Source of the DNA: an uncultured Cryomorphaceae bacterium
GTDB lineage: Bacteria > Bacteroidota > Bacteroidia > Flavobacteriales > Schleiferiaceae
Reading direction: 5' to 3'
Length of the DNA stretch: 19,552 bases
Assembly (NCBI GenBank): GCA_937900215.1
Contig: CALCFH010000517.1
Coordinates: 1 to 19,552, forward strand
The notes under the pieces are model-generated. The model was not told where the DNA came from and did not search any database. It worked only from the letters and a program-made list of their open reading frames with translations. Shown here piece by piece: positions 16,591-19,552 of the stretch (positions within the stretch are counted from its first letter, which is position 1; every line of letters starts with the position of its first letter). The position numbers were made by a program, and so were the translations under genes.

Positions 16591-16618
16591 AAATGAAAGC
16601 TTTCGAAAGAATTCATTT
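16591..16618. promoter_or_regulatory. 28-bp inverted repeat, candidate operator of the amidohydrolase-racemase unit
   Basis: The dyad is centred between 16604 and 16605: AAATGAA, two unpaired bases, the perfect palindrome CTTTCGAAAG, two unpaired bases, TTCATTT. Twelve of fourteen half-site positions pair. It overlaps the end of the TATAAA at 16587-16592 and ends 29 bp before the amidohydrolase ATG, a usual place for a repressor site. The binding protein is unknown and no regulator gene is visible in the window. Confidence 0.45.
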
Positions 16619-16647
16619 AAAAAGATTTATTGATAATTTCCGACAGT

Positions 16648-17787
16648 ATGCTCCAAGAAAACGCCCTTCAATCGCTTGTTTCTATCCGAAAAGATTTACA
16701 TGCTAATCCTGAAGTTTCAGGCAATGAAATTCGAACCCAAAAAGTGATTTTCAACTATTTGAATGCGCTTCCTATTTCAGAAATTAAAGCAGTAGGTGAA
16801 ACGGGAGTACTGGCTTGTTTTCAGAGCGAAAGGAACGGGCCATCGATTATGATTCGCGGCGACATTGATGCGCTTCCAATTCAAGAGATAAATACCTTCC
16901 AATATGCGTCTACGGTTAAAGGGGTTTCACATAAATGTGGACATGATGGACATACCACCATACTACTTGGATTGGCCAAGCTGTTATCAGAGAGGCCTCT
17001 TCCAAGCGGAAAGGTAGTACTGCTTTTCCAGCCGGCGGAAGAGGATGGAATGGGTGCACAAGCCGTTGTTTCAGATCCGGTTTTCCAAGTGCATACTTTT
17101 GATTTTGTCTTTGCACTCCACAATCTGCCTGGTTATGCCATGCATACCGTTGTAGTGAAAAACCATGAGTTTACAGCCAATGTAAAGAGTTTGATTATTA
17201 AGCTTCATGGTAAAACATCGCATGCAGCAGAACCAGAATTGGGGTGGAATCCGAGTAGTGCCATCTCCAAAATTCTGTTGAAGGCAGAAGAATTGACTTT
17301 CAATACGCCTGAGTCGAAAGATTTTTTTCTAATCACGCCTGTATTTCTAAATATGGGTGAGTTAGCTTATGGCATTTCGGCGGGATATGGAGAAATTCAT
17401 TTTACCATTCGAAGCTGGTCTACTAAGCTCATAGATGAAAAATGCGATGCTTTGCTACAGTATGTTCAAGAGGTATGCGGATTGGATAAGCTTAAGCCTG
17501 ATATTTCTTGGACTCAAGTTTTTCAGGCCAATGTGAATGATCCAGTGGCTGTAAATTATGTTCGTAAAGCTGCGAGTCTTTTGAATCTTGATTTACATGA
17601 GCGTGGGTATCCTTTCAAATGGGGCGAAGACTTCGGCTTGTTTACGCAAAGATTTCCGGGCGCAATGTTCGGTATAGGCGCGGGAGAAGACACACCCGCT
17701 TTGCACAATCCGGACTATGATTTTCCCGATGAAATCCTGGCCAATTCCGTTCATATGTTTTATAATATCATTCATCAAATAGTTTAG
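16648..17787 (+). CDS. M20-family metallo-amidohydrolase (N-acyl-amino-acid hydrolase type)
   Basis: The 379-residue cytoplasmic enzyme belongs to the M20D amidohydrolases, which remove acyl groups from N-acyl amino acids or related amides with a di-metal centre. Visible motifs are G-D-I-D-A-L-P at 71-77, C-G-H-D-G-H at 97-102 (metal-binding Cys and His), P-A-E-E-D at 129-133 (catalytic/metal glutamates), H158-N, G-K-T-S-H-A-A-E-P-E at 188-197 in the lid domain and L-H-N-P-D-Y at 352-357 (last metal histidine). No signal peptide is seen. ATG 16648 gives the family N-terminus; a TTG at 16630 would add only six unsupported residues. The stop lies 3 bp before a racemase-like gene, so the two are probably co-transcribed. 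The true substrate cannot be told from sequence. Confidence 0.92.
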   Translation: MLQENALQSLVSIRKDLHANPEVSGNEIRTQKVIFNYLNALPISEIKAVGETGVLACFQSERNGPSIMIRGDIDALPIQEINTFQYASTVKGVSHKCGHDGHTTILLGLAKLLSERPLPSGKVVLLFQPAEEDGMGAQAVVSDPVFQVHTFDFVFALHNLPGYAMHTVVVKNHEFTANVKSLIIKLHGKTSHAAEPELGWNPSSAISKILLKAEELTFNTPESKDFFLITPVFLNMGELAYGISAGYGEIHFTIRSWSTKLIDEKCDALLQYVQEVCGLDKLKPDISWTQVFQANVNDPVAVNYVRKAASLLNLDLHERGYPFKWGEDFGLFTQRFPGAMFGIGAGEDTPALHNPDYDFPDEILANSVHMFYNIIHQIV

Positions 17788-17790
17788 AAA

Positions 17791-18946
17791 TTGTTTCAAA
17801 CATCCTTTATTGAGCTTTCAGAATCTGCCGTTCGCAACAATGTTTCATTTATTAAAAGCCTTCTTGGAGAGGAAGTAGTCTTCTCAGCAGTGGTTAAGGG
17901 CAATGCATATGGACATGGAATTTCAAATTATTGTCCTCTAGCATATCGGTCTGGCATACGCCATTTCAGTGTTTTTAGCTCAGAGGAAGCCTATGCGGTA
18001 TATGAATCACTCGTGACAAAAGATTTTCAATTGATGATCATGGGCGATATACGTTCCGATGCTTTAAGGTGGGTTATTGAAAAGGGTGTTGAGTTTTATG
18101 TTTACGAGTTTGAGAGGTTGGAGTCCGCTATTTCTATTGCCAAGGAATTGGGAGTGAAAGCGAAAATCCATATTGAAGTGGAAACGGGAATGAATCGAAC
18201 GGGTTTTCCAATCAAAGACTTGCCATCCGTCTTTAAAAGCTTAGAAGAGAATCTTGAAAACTTAGAGATAGTGGGTTTATGTTCTCATTTCGCCGGTGCT
18301 GAAAGCATAACAAATTACAAGCGAATAAAGGATCAATTTAACCGCTTTAAGAAGGTTAGAGAGATCCATTAAAGGAATGGATTGGATGAGTCCAGAAAAG
18401 CATTTGGCAAGCTCCTCGGCAGCTATCCGCTATCCAACTACCCAAATGGACCTTGTACGCATAGGCATACTGCAGTATGGCTTTTTCCCAACTCAAGAAA
18501 TCCTAGTCCATCACCTTACCAAGAAAAAGGGCAATGTTGATGGCTTGCAGCGTGTTTTGCGTTGGAAAACATACGTTATGGATGTAAAATGGGTAAAGGC
18601 TGGAGAGTTTATTGGATATGGCACTTCTTTTTTTACAAATAGAAGAACCAAGGTGGCCTATTTACCAGTTGGATATTCATCAGGCTACAGCCGGTCTTTG
18701 GGCAACCAAGGCAAGGTTTTAATAAAGGGCATGCGCTACGATGTTATTGGCACTATTAGCATGAGTATGTTGGCCGTAGACGTAACAGGATCAGAAGATA
18801 TAGAAAAGGGAGATGAAGTGGTTTTAATTGGAAATCAAGGTTCAAGCGAGATAACTGTGGCCTCTTTCAGCGACTATAGTAATCTTATCAATTATGAGTT
18901 GCTTACTCGATTGCCGAAAGATATACCCAGAATAATTGTTGACTAG
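17791..18946 (+). pseudogene. Alanine-racemase-family PLP enzyme, reading frame broken near 18370
   Basis: Two frames together make one alanine-racemase-like protein. The first (17791-18372, TTG start, 193 residues) holds the PLP-binding lysine K36 in V-V-K-G-N-A-Y-G-H-G and the G-M-N-R-T-G-F motif with its arginine. The second (18377-18946, +1 relative) continues with H-L-A-S-S-S-A-A, V-R-I-G-I-L-Q-Y-G and the catalytic-tyrosine region V-G-Y-S-S-G-Y-S-R. Omitting one base at about 18370 (CAT T AAA) joins them into 384 residues, a normal length with no missing domain. This could be a sequencing error, a recent inactivating mutation or, less likely, programmed frameshifting. S-M-S stands where canonical enzymes have a Met-Asp pair that contacts the substrate, so specificity may not be alanine. 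The TTG start lies 3 bp after the amidohydrolase stop, with no nearby ATG. Confidence 0.85.
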
Positions 18947-18977
18947 CTGTAATGCAGAAGCGGTGACAAAAAAGAAA

Positions 18978-18997
18978 AGCCGCGCTTTCGCGCGGCT
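18978..18997 (-). terminator. Intrinsic terminator of the minus-strand gene at the right end
   Basis: The eight-pair, GC-rich stem AGCCGCGC/GCGCGGCT closes a four-base loop. On the - strand the loop reads GAAA (a stable GNRA type) and the stem is followed by TTTCTTTTTT, the classic intrinsic-terminator form. On the + strand no T-tract follows, so it serves the gene ending at 19051 rather than the racemase. Confidence 0.9.
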
Positions 18998-19005
18998 CCC
19001 GAGAT

Positions 19006-19029
19006 GCTGACGAACAGAGTTCGCGCAGC
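19006..19029 (-). other. Second hairpin between the right-end gene and its terminator
   Basis: GCTG and CGAAC (19006-19015) pair with GTTCG and CAGC (19019-19029), with a small internal loop and a three-base apical loop. It sits in the 3' untranslated part of the - strand transcript, between the stop at 19051 and the terminator. Its role is unknown; it may simply stabilise the 3' end. Confidence 0.4.
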
Positions 19030-19050
19030 TATCTACCCCCTTTCTTTATA

Positions 19051-19552
19051 TTATTGACAACTTACATCTACGCCAAGTGAATAAGGCACTTGTTCGTCGC
19101 CTCCCAAAAACACTTTTCTTCTAAGTTTAAAATCCCAGCGCTCTATGATTGCATCCGCCGGAATACTTAATAATACCATAGGAACAAAGCGAATTCTAAA
19201 TGTAGCATTGCCCACATAGGGAACTTGTCTTTCTGGAAAGTTTGGTGTCGTAAAATAATTCACGCCTCCCTTGTAAGAAACTCCATTTTCATCTACTCCT
19301 TCTGCATAGAGGTACAAATCGTCTGGCGCTAAGCCAATTAAACTATCTGATGTTTCTCTAAAATTCTCATAGGTAATAGTAACAATATCTTCCTTTTGTG
19401 GTGTTTTAGGGAAAATCCAAGCGGGTTCACGCAAGGTAGCTGGAGGATCAATGGAAATATTGATGTCTGCCGATTTCCTATCTGGATCACCATAGCCTCC
19501 TCCATCTTCGGGCTTAACTAAGAAAGACAATCCTCTTGTATATGCGCTTGCC
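19051..19552 (-). CDS. Unrecognised protein, C-terminal part (runs off the right edge)
   Basis: The frame is open from the window edge to the stop at 19051-19053, giving about 166 C-terminal residues; the true start lies beyond 19552. The TTG at 19530 is internal, because the codons before it continue in frame without a stop. The segment is rich in aromatic residues, Pro, Gly and Asp with short alternating hydrophobic stretches, as in beta-sandwich extracellular or periplasmic proteins. It has no catalytic motif I can name. It ends in V-D-V-S-C-Q, unlike the usual type IX secretion sorting tails. I do not recognise the family; a cell-surface lipoprotein is only a guess. A strong terminator follows it. 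Confidence 0.7.
   Translation of the reverse strand, partial: ASAYTRGLSFLVKPEDGGGYGDPDRKSADINISIDPPATLREPAWIFPKTPQKEDIVTITYENFRETSDSLIGLAPDDLYLYAEGVDENGVSYKGGVNYFTTPNFPERQVPYVGNATFRIRFVPMVLLSIPADAIIERWDFKLRRKVFLGGDEQVPYSLGVDVSCQ

Larger units (their letters stand above)
16316..16647. other. Intergenic region between divergent tRNA-ubiE-porT and amidohydrolase-racemase units
   Basis: These 332 AT-rich bases contain no convincing gene. They hold the -7 box of the tRNA promoter (16344-16351) and an A/T-rich hairpin AAAAAC-ACG-GTTTTT (16503-16517). On the + strand there is a five-pair hairpin AGAGC-GAAAAG-GCTCT (16538-16553) followed by a T-rich tract to 16565. A TTGAGG (16564-16569), 17 bp, TATAAA (16587-16592) pair resembles an ordinary sigma-70 promoter, but that is not the usual Bacteroidota form. 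A 28-bp dyad (16591-16618) follows directly. The stretch 16380-16500 shows nothing I can name. Confidence 0.6.

Noticed and set aside
16630..16647. TTG start for the amidohydrolase
   Set aside because: It adds six residues with no family support; an ATG at 16648 fits better.
18360..18376. Programmed +1 frameshift in the racemase, as in prfB
   Set aside because: The CAT codon before TAA is a poor slip site and shifting would need mismatched pairing; an indel or sequencing error is simpler.
1..19552. CRISPR array, insertion sequence, phage or defence system
   Set aside because: No spaced direct repeats, transposase, integrase or defence-type motifs were seen; the genes are housekeeping.

Overview
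The window comes from a member of the Bacteroidota, most likely the Flavobacteriales. The evidence is the gene order of the division and cell-wall (dcw) cluster, a long FtsZ with a shared Bacteroidota-type tail, a PorT homologue (type IX secretion) beside ubiE/menG, a TAnnTTTG-type -7 box before the tRNAs, and start codons with no clear Shine-Dalgarno sequences. The base composition is moderately AT-rich. No mobile element, phage gene or CRISPR array was seen.

Positions 1-14644 (+ strand) are one dcw operon that enters from the left: the end of rsmH, then ftsL, ftsI, murE, mraY, murD, ftsW, murG, murC, ftsQ, ftsA, ftsZ and a yqeY-like gene. The first nine junctions all overlap by 1-10 bp, and the remaining gaps are 7, 20 and 1 bp. 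MurC, MurD and MurE build the UDP-MurNAc-peptide (MurE carries the DNPR motif of meso-diaminopimelate-adding enzymes). MraY and MurG make lipid I and lipid II. FtsW and FtsI polymerise and cross-link septal peptidoglycan. FtsL and FtsQ are membrane scaffold proteins, and FtsA anchors FtsZ.

Positions 14657-16315 (- strand) run, in transcription order, tRNA-Arg(CCT), tRNA-Arg(CCG), a terminator-like hairpin, ubiE/menG (menaquinone methylation) and porT (outer-membrane beta-barrel of type IX secretion). The operon converges on yqeY with a 12-bp gap.

Positions 16316-16647 are a 332-bp AT-rich intergenic region. It holds a promoter element for the tRNAs, a small hairpin with a T-tract on the + strand, and a 28-bp dyad just before the next gene. 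Positions 16648-18946 (+ strand) hold an M20-family amidohydrolase and, 3 bp later, an alanine-racemase-family gene broken by a single +1 frame change near 18370. Positions 18947-19050 hold an intrinsic terminator for the - strand and a second hairpin. Positions 19051-19552 (- strand) are the C-terminal part of an unrecognised protein that runs off the right edge.

Most of the window is a conserved housekeeping cluster, and I do not see a clearly new biological system. The points most worth checking are the broken racemase and its unusual active-site motif, the dyad before the amidohydrolase-racemase pair, the hairpin between the tRNAs and ubiE, and the FtsZ C-terminal layout.
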